Below are positions 34,868-42,792 of a stretch of 51,178 nt of DNA, piece by piece (position 1 is the first letter of the stretch; each line of letters starts with the position of its first letter). The stretch comes from Actinomadura sp. CNU-125 (GTDB lineage: Bacteria > Actinomycetota > Actinomycetes > Streptosporangiales > Streptosporangiaceae), in the NCBI RefSeq assembly GCF_001942465.1, contig NZ_MKJY01000366.1, forward strand, positions 1 to 51,178, written 5' to 3'. The notes beneath the pieces are model-generated. The model saw nothing but the letters and a program-made list of their open reading frames with translations, searched no databases and was not told the DNA's origin. A program made the translations under genes and the position numbers.

Positions 34868-34958
34868 GAGCGGTGTTCGGTGGGAGGGGCCGCCGGTGAC
34901 GGCGGACCGGGCTCCAGCGACGGACGGGGAGACGGCCATGACGGGCGAGGCGCCACCG

Positions 34959-35001
34959 GGACCGTCGGGCGCCTCATGATCGCAGAGGCTCCCGACGGTC
35001 C
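34959..35001 (-). terminator. Hairpin terminator after the acyl-CoA dehydrogenase gene
   Basis: An 11-bp stem, one mismatch and a further 5 bp around a 9-base loop (34959-34975 with 34985-35001), 20 bases past the minus-strand stop at 35022. Confidence 0.75.
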
Positions 35002-35021
35002 GCCGGGGAACGGCCGGGACG

Positions 35022-36257
35022 TCAGCGCGACAGCAGGTCGCGGGCGATGTGCGTCACCTGGATCTCGTCGGTGCCGGCGTAGATCTGGAACGACTTGGCG
35101 TCGCGGGCGAGCTGCTCGACCCGGTACTCGCTCATGTAGCCGTTGCCGCCGAACAGCTGGACGGCCTCCTGGGCGACCTCGCTCGCGGCCTGCGCGGCGT
35201 ACAGCTTCATCGCCGACGCCTCCGCCAGCGTCGGGGCGCGGCCCGCGCGCTGCATCTCGACGTGCCGGAACACGAGGTTCTGGACGTTGAGGCGGGCGAC
35301 CTCCATCTTGGCGAGCTTGAGCTGGATGAGCTGGAAGTCGCCGATCCGCTGCCCCCACAGCTCGCGGGTCTTAGCGTACTCGACCGACAGCTTCAGGCAT
35401 TCCTCGATGACGCCGAGGGCCATCGCGGCGACGCCGGCGCGCTCGGTGACGAAGTTCTGCTTGGCCGATTCCTTGCCGCCGCCCTTCCCGGACGACAGCA
35501 GCCGGTCGGCGCCCGCGCGGACGTCGCTGAGGAACAGCTCGCCGGTGGGGGAGGAGTGCAGGCCCATCTTGCGCAGCGGCTTGCTCTGCTCCAGGCCCTC
35601 CATGCCCGTGTCCAGGACGAACGTGAGGATCTCGCGGTCGCGGGGTTCGACGCCCGGCTCGTCCAGCTTGCAGTAGAAGACGATCGTGTCGGCGTAGGGG
35701 CCGTTGGTGATGAACGTCTTGCCGCCGTTGAGGACGTACTCGTCGCCGACCTTGCGGGCGGTGGCCTGCATGCCGCCGAAGGCGTCCGAGCCCGAGTTCG
35801 GCTCGGTGATCGCCCAGGCGCCGACCTTCTCCATGGTGAGCAGGTCGAGGGCCCAGCGCTCCTTCTGCTCGACCGTCCCGCGCTTCATGATCGTCCCGGC
35901 GGCGAGGCCGAGGCCGACGCCCATCGCCGACACCAGGCCCGGGGCGACCTTGCACAGCTCGATGATCGGCAGCATGCTCATCGCCGCGTTGCCGCCGCGG
36001 CCGGTGCCGCCGTCCGCGCCGTCCGTGTCGTCCTCGCCGCTTCCGGCGGCGGCGCCCGAGCGCTCCTTCTCCATCCGGGCCTTGAACGACGAGCGGGCCA
36101 TCTCGTCCATGCCGAACGTCTTGTACAGGCCGCGGATGATGCCGTACGGCGGCAGTTCGCCCGACTCCAGCGCGTCCAGGTTGGGACGGACCTCCGCGTC
36201 GATCCAGTCGCGGACCGCGTCGCGGATCATCAGGTCTTCGTCGGACCACTCGATCAT
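35022..36257 (-). CDS. Acyl-CoA dehydrogenase with altered catalytic motif
   Basis: A 411-residue, intact flavoprotein. GAWAITEPNSGSDAFGGMQ and LNGGKTFITNGPYADTIVF are the FAD/substrate motifs; TRELWGQRIGDFQLIQLKLA and QLFGGNGYMSEYRVEQLARD are the C-terminal ones. The usual catalytic Glu in IYEGT is Ala394 here (SFQIYAGTDEI). Glu272 in TERAGVAAMALG falls where isovaleryl-CoA and long-chain dehydrogenases place their base, so it is probably active. Residues 63-92 are a Gly/Asp-rich low-complexity insert in the N-terminal helical domain. The upstream DUF3616 gene is on the same strand, and a repeat AAGC-N4-GCTT lies in between. Confidence 0.9.
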   Translation of the reverse strand: MIEWSDEDLMIRDAVRDWIDAEVRPNLDALESGELPPYGIIRGLYKTFGMDEMARSSFKARMEKERSGAAAGSGEDDTDGADGGTGRGGNAAMSMLPIIELCKVAPGLVSAMGVGLGLAAGTIMKRGTVEQKERWALDLLTMEKVGAWAITEPNSGSDAFGGMQATARKVGDEYVLNGGKTFITNGPYADTIVFYCKLDEPGVEPRDREILTFVLDTGMEGLEQSKPLRKMGLHSSPTGELFLSDVRAGADRLLSSGKGGGKESAKQNFVTERAGVAAMALGVIEECLKLSVEYAKTRELWGQRIGDFQLIQLKLAKMEVARLNVQNLVFRHVEMQRAGRAPTLAEASAMKLYAAQAASEVAQEAVQLFGGNGYMSEYRVEQLARDAKSFQIYAGTDEIQVTHIARDLLSR

Positions 36258-36310
36258 GCTCGCCTCATCTTTCGGCCGGTCGGTTACCGCACCATGAAAG
36301 CAGACGGCAA

Positions 36311-36322
36311 AAGCTAGCGCTT
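36311..36322. promoter_or_regulatory. AAGC-N4-GCTT inverted repeat upstream of the acyl-CoA dehydrogenase
   Basis: A 4-4-4 inverted repeat 54 bases upstream of the start. AAGC/GCTT half-sites occur in operators of TetR-type fatty-acid regulators in actinobacteria, but the arms are short. Confidence 0.3.
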
Positions 36323-36339
36323 ACTTGGCATCGGTCGTG

Positions 36340-37416
36340 TCAGGGCAGGTGAACGATGTCGGCGAGCACGCCGCCGCCCGCGGTGAGGCGGTCGGGGGAC
36401 GGGCTGTCGTAGACGACGAGGAGGCGCAGGCCCGGCCCGGGCCCGTCCAGGACGGCGATGCCCTCGGCGTGGTCGTCGCCGTCGCCGTACGGCAGGTCGC
36501 CCAGCACCTCCAGGTCGTCCGCGTGGACGATCTCCGGCGCGTCGGCCTTCGCCGCGCCGCGCCACCGCACCACCCGCACCGGGCCGTCCAGGTCCATGCT
36601 GGGGCCGGTGAGGATCAGCAGATCGTCGCCGTGCGGGCACAGGTCGCGGACGCCCAGGCCGCCGAGGTCGAGGAAGTGGGTGCGGTAGAGGTCGTCGCCG
36701 TCCACCGGCAGCGCCCGCAGCCGCCGCGGGTCGTCGGGGTCGGCGCCGGGCCGGATCTCCACCAGCACCGCCCAGCCGCGCAGCACCGGGCCGCGCAGCC
36801 CGATGTAGAGGCGGTCGCCGTGCACCGCGACGCCCTCGATGTCGACGCCGTTGTCCTTGCCGGGCAGGTGCAGGAACGGCGCCAGGTGCGGGTCCTTCGC
36901 CAGCAGGTCGGTGATCGAGTCGCCGTCCAGCCCGAGCACCGCCGCCGTCCGGCCGCCGTCCTCGCGCACCGCGCGCGGCAGCCCGTCCTCGCCGGTGACC
37001 AGCGGGATCCGCGCCAGGATGAACCGGTTGTCCTCCCGCACGACCGTCGCCAGCCGCTTGCGGGACTTCGCCGCCGGATGCCCGTCCTTGATCTTCTTGC
37101 GTTTGAGGCTGTGCGAGCCGATCGCCCACAGCCAGCCGTTCGCCCGGCCCAGCCCCTCGATGTCGGCCTCCTCGTCCGGGCCGGCGGGCAGCGGGACCAG
37201 GTCGGCGAGCGCGACGGTGACGTGCCCCTCGTAGCCGGTGACGGCGCCGTCCGGGCCGGTCACGGCGGTGAGCCGCTCGACCGTCGCCGTCTCGTCGCCG
37301 GCCGCCCACAGGCAGGGGCCGTCCTGGCGGATCGCGGACAGGTTCGTGTGGGTCTCCGCCTCCCGGCTCGCGTGCCCGAAGGGAAGTTCGACCCGGCGTT
37401 CTACGATCATCTGCAC
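36340..37416 (-). CDS. DUF3616 domain protein (beta-propeller-like)
   Basis: A 358-residue protein. Repeated strands such as NLSAIRQDGPCLWAAGDE, IEGLGRANGWLWAIGSHSLK, DIEGVAVHGDRLYIGLRG and DLCPHGDDLLILTGPSMDLD each describe one blade ending in a short acidic turn, as in DUF3616 proteins. The biochemical function of the family is unknown; no signal peptide is seen, so it is probably cytoplasmic. It starts at 37416 (a second ATG is at 37410) and lies upstream of the acyl-CoA dehydrogenase on the same strand with an 82-base gap. Confidence 0.75.
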   Translation of the reverse strand: MQMIVERRVELPFGHASREAETHTNLSAIRQDGPCLWAAGDETATVERLTAVTGPDGAVTGYEGHVTVALADLVPLPAGPDEEADIEGLGRANGWLWAIGSHSLKRKKIKDGHPAAKSRKRLATVVREDNRFILARIPLVTGEDGLPRAVREDGGRTAAVLGLDGDSITDLLAKDPHLAPFLHLPGKDNGVDIEGVAVHGDRLYIGLRGPVLRGWAVLVEIRPGADPDDPRRLRALPVDGDDLYRTHFLDLGGLGVRDLCPHGDDLLILTGPSMDLDGPVRVVRWRGAAKADAPEIVHADDLEVLGDLPYGDGDDHAEGIAVLDGPGPGLRLLVVYDSPSPDRLTAGGGVLADIVHLP

Positions 37417-37461
37417 GATGGTGCCATATCGGGCCGGTCGCCCGGGGTCACGGCGCCGCGA

Positions 37462-38690
37462 TCACCTGCGCGGACGCGCGGACGGGGCGTCCCACCGGAC
37501 GTCGAGGCGGTCCGGCTTGCGGAACACCAGCCCCACCGGGCGCGCCGGACGGCCCGGATCGAGCCGGACGCCGGGGAACCGGTCGAGGACCGCGCCGAGG
37601 GCGGCGCGGGCCTCCAGCCGGGCGAGGGTCGCGCCGAAGCAGAAGTGCGGGCCGTGCGCGAACGCCAGGTGCTCGCCCGCGTCGGCCCGGTGCGGGTCGA
37701 AACGGTCCGGGTCGGCGAACACGGCCGGGTCGCGGTTCGCCGCCGTGATCGACACCCGCACCAGGTCGCCCGCCCGCACCGGCGCGCCGCCGAGGTCGGC
37801 GTCGCGGACCGCGTAGCGGTCGACGACGGCGGCGGGCGGCTCCGTGCGCAGCGACTCCTCGATCACCGCGGGCAGCAGCTCCCGGTCGTCCCGGACGGCC
37901 CGCGCCAGTGCGGGATCGGACAGCAGGTGCAGCGCGGCGTTGGTGATCAGGCCCTCGGTGGTGTCGATGCCGCCGAACATCAGCACGGCCGCGTTCGCCA
38001 CCACCTCGGCGGCCGCCAGCCCGTCCCGTCCGGCTTCGCCGCGCGCCGCCTCGGCGGGCAGCGAACCGGGGCGGGCCATCGCCTCCGCGACCGCGTCCGT
38101 CAGCTTCGCGTACGCCGCGCCGGAACGTTCCAGGGCCGCGTCCGCGCCGCCGTCGCCGTCCGGGGAGCCGGTCAGCGCCGACACCGCGTCGACGAACGTC
38201 CCGTACCAGGACCGGACGGTCGCGGCGTCCACCTCGGGGAGTCCGAGCGCCTCGGCGACGACCGCGACGGCCAGCGGCCCGGCCAGGTCGCCGCGCAGTT
38301 CCGCGCGTCCCGCCGGGACGAGCGCGCCGCGAGGCGGCCCGCCTCCGCCGCGGCGAAGGCGGCGAAGCGCTCGCGGGTCCGGGCCGGCCGGAACGGCCGC
38401 GCGAACGCGTCGCGGTGGCGGGCGTGGGCGGGACCGTCCAGCGACAGCATGCTCGGCCCGACGACCCGGGCGGTGGAGAAGCGCGGATCGTCGACGGTGA
38501 ACGCGGCGGCGTCCCGCATGACCCGGACGGCCTGGGCGTGCGAGGTGACGAGCCAGCCGCCGAGCGAGGGGAGCCACGAGACCGGCTCGGCGGCGCGCAG
38601 CCGGGCCAGGTGCGGGTGCGGGTCGCCCTCCAGATCGGCGACCGACACCGCCGCACCGAGCGGGAACCGGGCCGGGAGATCGCTGCTCAT
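37462..38690 (-). CDS. Cytochrome P450 (one frame break)
   Basis: About 409 residues. N-terminal RFPLGAAVSVADLEGDPHPH, the distal-helix segment GPSMLSLDGPAHARHRDAFA, the I-helix LMFGGIDTTEGLI, the ExxR pair in EESLRTEP and the heme loop FAHGPHFCFGATLAR are all present. The frame breaks near 38320-38330, between AGRLAAR and LVPAGRAELRGDL. The palindromic site TACA-A-TGTA at 38722-38730 lies in its promoter. It is a different P450 from the one at 25717, and no redox partner gene is adjacent. Confidence 0.85.
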
Positions 38691-38721
38691 CCGCCCGAGG
38701 GTAAGGCACCGGCTAATGATC

Positions 38722-38730
38722 TACAATGTA
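38722..38730. promoter_or_regulatory. TACA-A-TGTA palindrome upstream of the second P450
   Basis: 4-1-4 palindrome 32 bases upstream of the P450 start. On the minus strand it reads TACATTGTA, sharing TACATTG with the motifs at 17872 and 34847. Possible common regulator; weak because short. Confidence 0.3.
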
Positions 38731-38744
38731 AAGGCGCCGGGCGG

Positions 38745-38760
38745 GACGCGTCGACGCGTC
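38745..38760. repeat. 16-bp palindrome GACGCGTCGACGCGTC at the kamA stop
   Basis: A perfect palindrome that is also a direct repeat of GACGCGTC. It ends on the second base of the kamA stop triplet, so it lies just past that gene and before the P450 promoter. It may act as a weak terminator. Confidence 0.35.
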
Positions 38761-40174
38761 ACACCGAAATTTGCTCCCGCCACCAGCGACGGCCTTCCTC
38801 CGGCAGGGTATAGATCGGGTCGTGATACTCGTATTGCCTGGTCAGAGCGTCGGGATCGGACGCTTCGAGGCCGGTGCGGTAGTTCTTGGTCCAGTAGGAG
38901 ACGCCGCGCTCGCGGTCGTAGCCGGAGAGCTGGTGCACCCACCGCTTGCCGACGTAGGGGACGTCGCACACGATGCGGGGCGTCGCGAACCCGGGCAGGT
39001 AGCCCATGATCGCGTGCTGCAGCTCCTGCGCCTCCCAGACCGCGAGGCGCCAGTGCTCGCTGCCCGGGATCATGTCGCACATGTACAGGTAGTACGGCAT
39101 GATCCCGGCCTCGTCGAGCAGCGCGAACGACAGGTCGAGCAGCGCGTCGGGGGAGTCGTTCACGCCGCGCAGCAGGACGCCCTGGTTGCGGACGTCGCGG
39201 ATTCCGGTGTCCAGCATGGCGCGGGCGGCGCGCGCGACGAGCGGCGTCACCGACCGGGCGGCGTTGACGTGGGTGTGGATCGCGATGCTCGCGCCGCGCT
39301 CGCGGGCCTTGGCAGCCAGCCGTTCCATGCCGGCGCGGACCTCGTCCTGCAGCCAGTGCTGCGGCAGTCCCATCAGCGCCTTGCTGGCGAGCCGGACGTC
39401 GCGGACGTTGTCGATGTCGAGCAGCGCGGCGACGAACGACTCCAGCCGGGGCCAGGGCAGGTTGGCGACGTCGCCGCCGGAGACGACCACGTCGCGGACG
39501 CCGGGGGTGCGGCGCAGGTAGTCCAGCATCGCCTCGTGCCGGTCGGGCGGCCGGATCGTGAACTTGTGCTTGTCGACGTTGGGCGTGGAGTTGCCGACCA
39601 GGTCCATGCGGGTGCAGTGGCCGCAGTACTGGGGGCAGGTCGGCAGCAGTTCGGCCAGGACCTTGGTGGGGTAGCGGTGGGTGAGGCCCTCGACGGCCCA
39701 CATCTCCGCTTCGTGGAGGGAGTCGCGGGCGGCGTGCGGGTGGGACGGCCAGTCGGTGCGGCGGTCGGAGAAGACCGGGAGCATGTAGCGGCGGACCGGG
39801 TCGGCGTAGAACGCGGCGGTGGAGGAGGTGTCCATCGTGTTGAGCATCTGCGGGGGCAGCAGCATCGACATCGTCGCGCGTTCGGCCTGGTCGCGTTCGA
39901 GGTCGGCGTAGAAGGAGTCGTCGAGCAGGTCGCCCATGACCGCGCGGAGCTGCCGGAGGTTCTTGACGCAGTGGGCGCGCTGCCATTGCGCCGACTCCCA
40001 CTCCGCGTCGGTGACGTCGCGCCAGCCGGGCAGGCGCCGCCAGTCGGGTTCCTCCAGGGGGCGGCGCCGGTACTCGTAGGGCTGGCCCGCCGCCCGTCCG
40101 GCGGACGGTTCCGCGTCGCCGGTCGCGTCGCCGGTCGCGCCGGTTCCGGTGTCCGGGTGCAGGGCAGTGGTCAT
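38759..40174 (-). CDS. kamA: Lysine 2,3-aminomutase (radical SAM, PLP)
   Basis: A 471-residue, intact enzyme. Cys180, Cys184 and Cys187 (CPQYCGHCTRMD) bind the 4Fe-4S cluster; SGGDVANLPW is the SAM-binding GGD segment; Lys410 in CDVPYVGKRW matches the PLP lysine. Asp340 (RGVNDSPD) and Asp367 (YMCDMIPG) fall where lysine 2,3-aminomutase binds the substrate's second amino group, whereas glutamate-type relatives have other residues there. The enzyme turns L-lysine into L-beta-lysine. The divergent kdd gene supports a catabolic role. The N-terminal 30 residues are a Gly/Ala/Thr-rich extension. Confidence 0.88.
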   Translation of the reverse strand: MTTALHPDTGTGATGDATGDAEPSAGRAAGQPYEYRRRPLEEPDWRRLPGWRDVTDAEWESAQWQRAHCVKNLRQLRAVMGDLLDDSFYADLERDQAERATMSMLLPPQMLNTMDTSSTAAFYADPVRRYMLPVFSDRRTDWPSHPHAARDSLHEAEMWAVEGLTHRYPTKVLAELLPTCPQYCGHCTRMDLVGNSTPNVDKHKFTIRPPDRHEAMLDYLRRTPGVRDVVVSGGDVANLPWPRLESFVAALLDIDNVRDVRLASKALMGLPQHWLQDEVRAGMERLAAKARERGASIAIHTHVNAARSVTPLVARAARAMLDTGIRDVRNQGVLLRGVNDSPDALLDLSFALLDEAGIMPYYLYMCDMIPGSEHWRLAVWEAQELQHAIMGYLPGFATPRIVCDVPYVGKRWVHQLSGYDRERGVSYWTKNYRTGLEASDPDALTRQYEYHDPIYTLPEEGRRWWREQISV

Positions 40175-40307
40175 CGTCGACCCCTCCTCGCCTCACGTGA
40201 TCGCATAAAAATCTTGTGCACGGCCGACGTTACGGGAAGACTTTCGATCAAACCAGGGGCTCTCGGTATATCTTCCATGAGATGCCGATGACCGAAGGGA
40301 TGGCGCA

Positions 40308-41389
40308 ATGACCGACGGGACCACCGGCGGGACGGCGATCGGGCTGCATCGGGTGCTGGAGCCCGCGGGCGTGCTGCCGCAGGCGGCGCACCGGCTGGAC
40401 GCCGACCCGCGCATCGGCCCGGACGAGGTGCGGGTCGCGGTCGAGCGGCTCAACCTGGACGCGGCGTCCTACCGGCAGTTGCACACCGCGCACGGCGGCG
40501 ACGCCGCCGCCGTCCGCGCCGAGGTGCTGCGGATCATCGGCGAGCGCGGCAAGATGCACAATCCCGTCACCGGGTCGGGCGGCATGCTCGTCGGCGTCGT
40601 CGAGGAGGCCGGGCCGGACTCGCCGCTCGGGCTGAAGCCCGGCGACCGCGTCGCCACGCTGGTGTCGCTCACGCTGACGCCGCTCGCGGTCACCGACGGG
40701 CTCGCCGGGTGGGACGGGCGTTCCGAGCAGGTGCCCGCGCGGGGGCACGCGGTCCTTTTCGCGCTCTCGATCGCGGCCGTGCTGCCGGGCGACGTGCCCG
40801 TCCCTGCTCGCCCTGTCGGTGCTGGACGTGTGCGGCGCCCCGGCGCTGACCCGCCGCGTCGTGGAGTCGCGGACGGAGTCCGGCGGGTCGTCCGGCGGGG
40901 ACGGGCCGGTGGTCGCGGTGCTGGGGCGGCGGGCAAGAGCGGGTGCCTGGCGCTGGCGGCGGCGCGGCGCGCCGGGGCGTCCCGGCTGGTGGGGCTGGTG
41001 CCTGACGGCGGCGGAGGCGGCGCGGCTGGAGGCGTCCGGGCTGGCCGACGCGTGGTGCGGGCGGCGCGCGGGACCCGGTGGCGGTGGCGCGGGAGGTCGC
41101 GGCGGCCGGTGGACCGGCGGACGTGACGGTGGTGTGCGTGGACGTGCCGGGCTGCGAGCACGGCGCGATCCTGGCGACCGCGCAGGGCGGGTCGGTGGTG
41201 TTCTTCTCGATGGCGACGTCGTTCCCGGCGGCGGCGCTCGGCGCGGAGGGGCTGGCGGCGGACGTGACGATGCTGATCGGGAACGGATACGTGCCCGGGC
41301 ACGCCCAATACGCGTTGGACCTCCTGCGCGACGAGCCGGGGGTTCGCATGTTGTTCACCGCCCGAACGGGGGCAGACCCGGCACAATGA
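40308..41389 (+). CDS. kdd: L-erythro-3,5-diaminohexanoate dehydrogenase (several frame breaks)
   Basis: The N-terminus IGLHRVLEPAGVLPQAAHRL and the segment GERGKMHNPVTGSGGMLVG are characteristic of Kdd, which deaminates 3,5-diaminohexanoate to 3-keto-5-aminohexanoate with NAD+. Further on, GAAGKSGCLALAAARRAGA is the nucleotide-binding part and FFSMATSFPAAALGAEGLAA with IGNGYVPGHAQYALDLL is the conserved end. The segments lie in three frames; breaks are near 40795, 40925, 41010 and 41065. All segments are present and in order, so sequence errors are the likely cause. ATG at 40308 with GAAGGGA upstream. Divergent from kamA, with a 130-base shared promoter region. Confidence 0.85.
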
Positions 41390-41448
41390 CCGGGACACGG
41401 CCCCGGCAGCGGCGGGGAGCCCACCCGATCATCTGAGGAGAGAGCCTG

Positions 41449-42792
41449 ATGGCGAGCATCACCGAGGACCTGCGCGGCCGCGAGCCCAAGGAGCGGCAGG
41501 CGCAGATCGTGGACGTCCTGGTGGACGCGTTCTCGGACCTGATGGAGCGCAGTCCCGCCGAGTTCCGCCGCCGCTTCCGCAAGATGGCGTCCGATCCGTT
41601 CGCGTTCTACCGGGGGAGCGCCTGCCTGTTCTACGCCGACATCGTCGACGACGAGGACCCGTGGGCGGACGAGCGGACGGCGCGGGTGTGGATCCAGGGC
41701 GACCTGCACGCGCAGAACTTCGGCACGTACATGAACGACGACGGCGTGTTCGTGTTCGACGTCAACGACTTCGACGAGGCGTACGTCGGGCACTTCACCT
41801 GGGACGTGAAGCGGCTGGTGGCGAGCCTGGCGCTGCTGGCGTGGCAGAAGGCGATCTCCGACGCCGACATCCGGCGGCTGATCGAGGCGTACGTGCGCGC
41901 CTACGTCGACCAGGTGCGGCGGTTCGCGGGCGACGGCGGGGACGACTTCGCGCTGACGCTCGACACGACGGACGGGTACGTGCGGGGCGTGCTGATCGAC
42001 GCGCTGTCGTCCACGCGGATCGGGCTGCTGGAGGGCAAGACGGTCCTGGACGGGCACGAGCGGCGGTTCCGGGACCGGTCCGGGGTGCGGCGGCTGGGCG
42101 AGGCCGAGCGCGCGAAGGTGGAGGCGGCCTACCTGGGGTACCTGGAGACGATCCCGGCCGACAAGCGGTTCGCGAGCCTGACCTACGAGATCAAGGACAT
42201 CGTGGGTGCGTCGGGGTTCGGGATCGGGTCGGCGGGGCTGTCGGCGTACAACATCCTGGTGGAGGGGCGTTCGCAGGCGCTGGAGAACGACGTGATCCTG
42301 TCGATGAAGCAGGGGAACGTGGCGGCGCCGAGCCGGGTGGTCGACGACGCGCGGATCCGGGAGTACTTCCGGCATCACGGGCACCGGACGGCGGTGTCGC
42401 GGCGGGCGCTGCAGGCCAACACCGACCCGTGGCTGGGGCACGCCGAGATCGACGGGGTCGGGTACGTGGTGCAGGAGCTGTCGCCCTACGAGGAGGACCT
42501 GGACTGGGGCGGGCTGACCGAGCCCGCGGAGATGCTGTCGGTGCTGGACGACCTGGGCCGCGCCACCGCGAAGATCCACTGCGTGTCCGACAGCGACTCC
42601 GACCACACGCTCGTCGGGTTTCAGGTGGAGGACGCGATCAGCTCGGTGATCGGCGCGGACGAGTCGGCGTTCGTCGAGGACATGGTCCGGTTCGGGACGG
42701 CGTACGCGGAGGTCGTCCGCGACGACCACCGGCTGTTCGTGGACGCGTTCCGTTCTCGTCAAGGTCGTTTGGCTCTAATCTGGGAGTCGTGA
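41449..42792 (+). CDS. DUF2252 family protein, 3' end altered by integration
   Basis: A 447-residue protein. DPFAFYRGSACLFYADI, the kinase-like IQGDLHAQNFGTYMNDDG and FDVNDFDEAYVGHFTWDVKR (DxN/D motifs resembling aminoglycoside-phosphotransferase folds) identify DUF2252. The function is unknown. The family pattern runs to RDDHRLFVDAFR; after that the protein ends in SRQGRLALIWES, which does not look like the family. The stop codon overlaps the GTG of a large serine integrase, so the native 3' end was probably displaced when the element inserted here. Confidence 0.85.
   Translation: MASITEDLRGREPKERQAQIVDVLVDAFSDLMERSPAEFRRRFRKMASDPFAFYRGSACLFYADIVDDEDPWADERTARVWIQGDLHAQNFGTYMNDDGVFVFDVNDFDEAYVGHFTWDVKRLVASLALLAWQKAISDADIRRLIEAYVRAYVDQVRRFAGDGGDDFALTLDTTDGYVRGVLIDALSSTRIGLLEGKTVLDGHERRFRDRSGVRRLGEAERAKVEAAYLGYLETIPADKRFASLTYEIKDIVGASGFGIGSAGLSAYNILVEGRSQALENDVILSMKQGNVAAPSRVVDDARIREYFRHHGHRTAVSRRALQANTDPWLGHAEIDGVGYVVQELSPYEEDLDWGGLTEPAEMLSVLDDLGRATAKIHCVSDSDSDHTLVGFQVEDAISSVIGADESAFVEDMVRFGTAYAEVVRDDHRLFVDAFRSRQGRLALIWES
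42740..42790. other. Probable attL of the integrated element
   Basis: The DUF2252 family sequence stops at about 42750 (GACGCGTTCCG) and the integrase begins at 42789. Large serine integrases have their attP beside the integrase gene, so the left attachment junction should be within these 50 bases. The crossover dinucleotide cannot be set without the right end, which is outside the window. Confidence 0.6.

Noticed and set aside
34853..35290. A 145-codon plus-strand open frame starting at the operator
   Set aside because: Arg/Gly/Pro-rich, antisense to the acyl-CoA dehydrogenase end and to its terminator hairpin; no homology.
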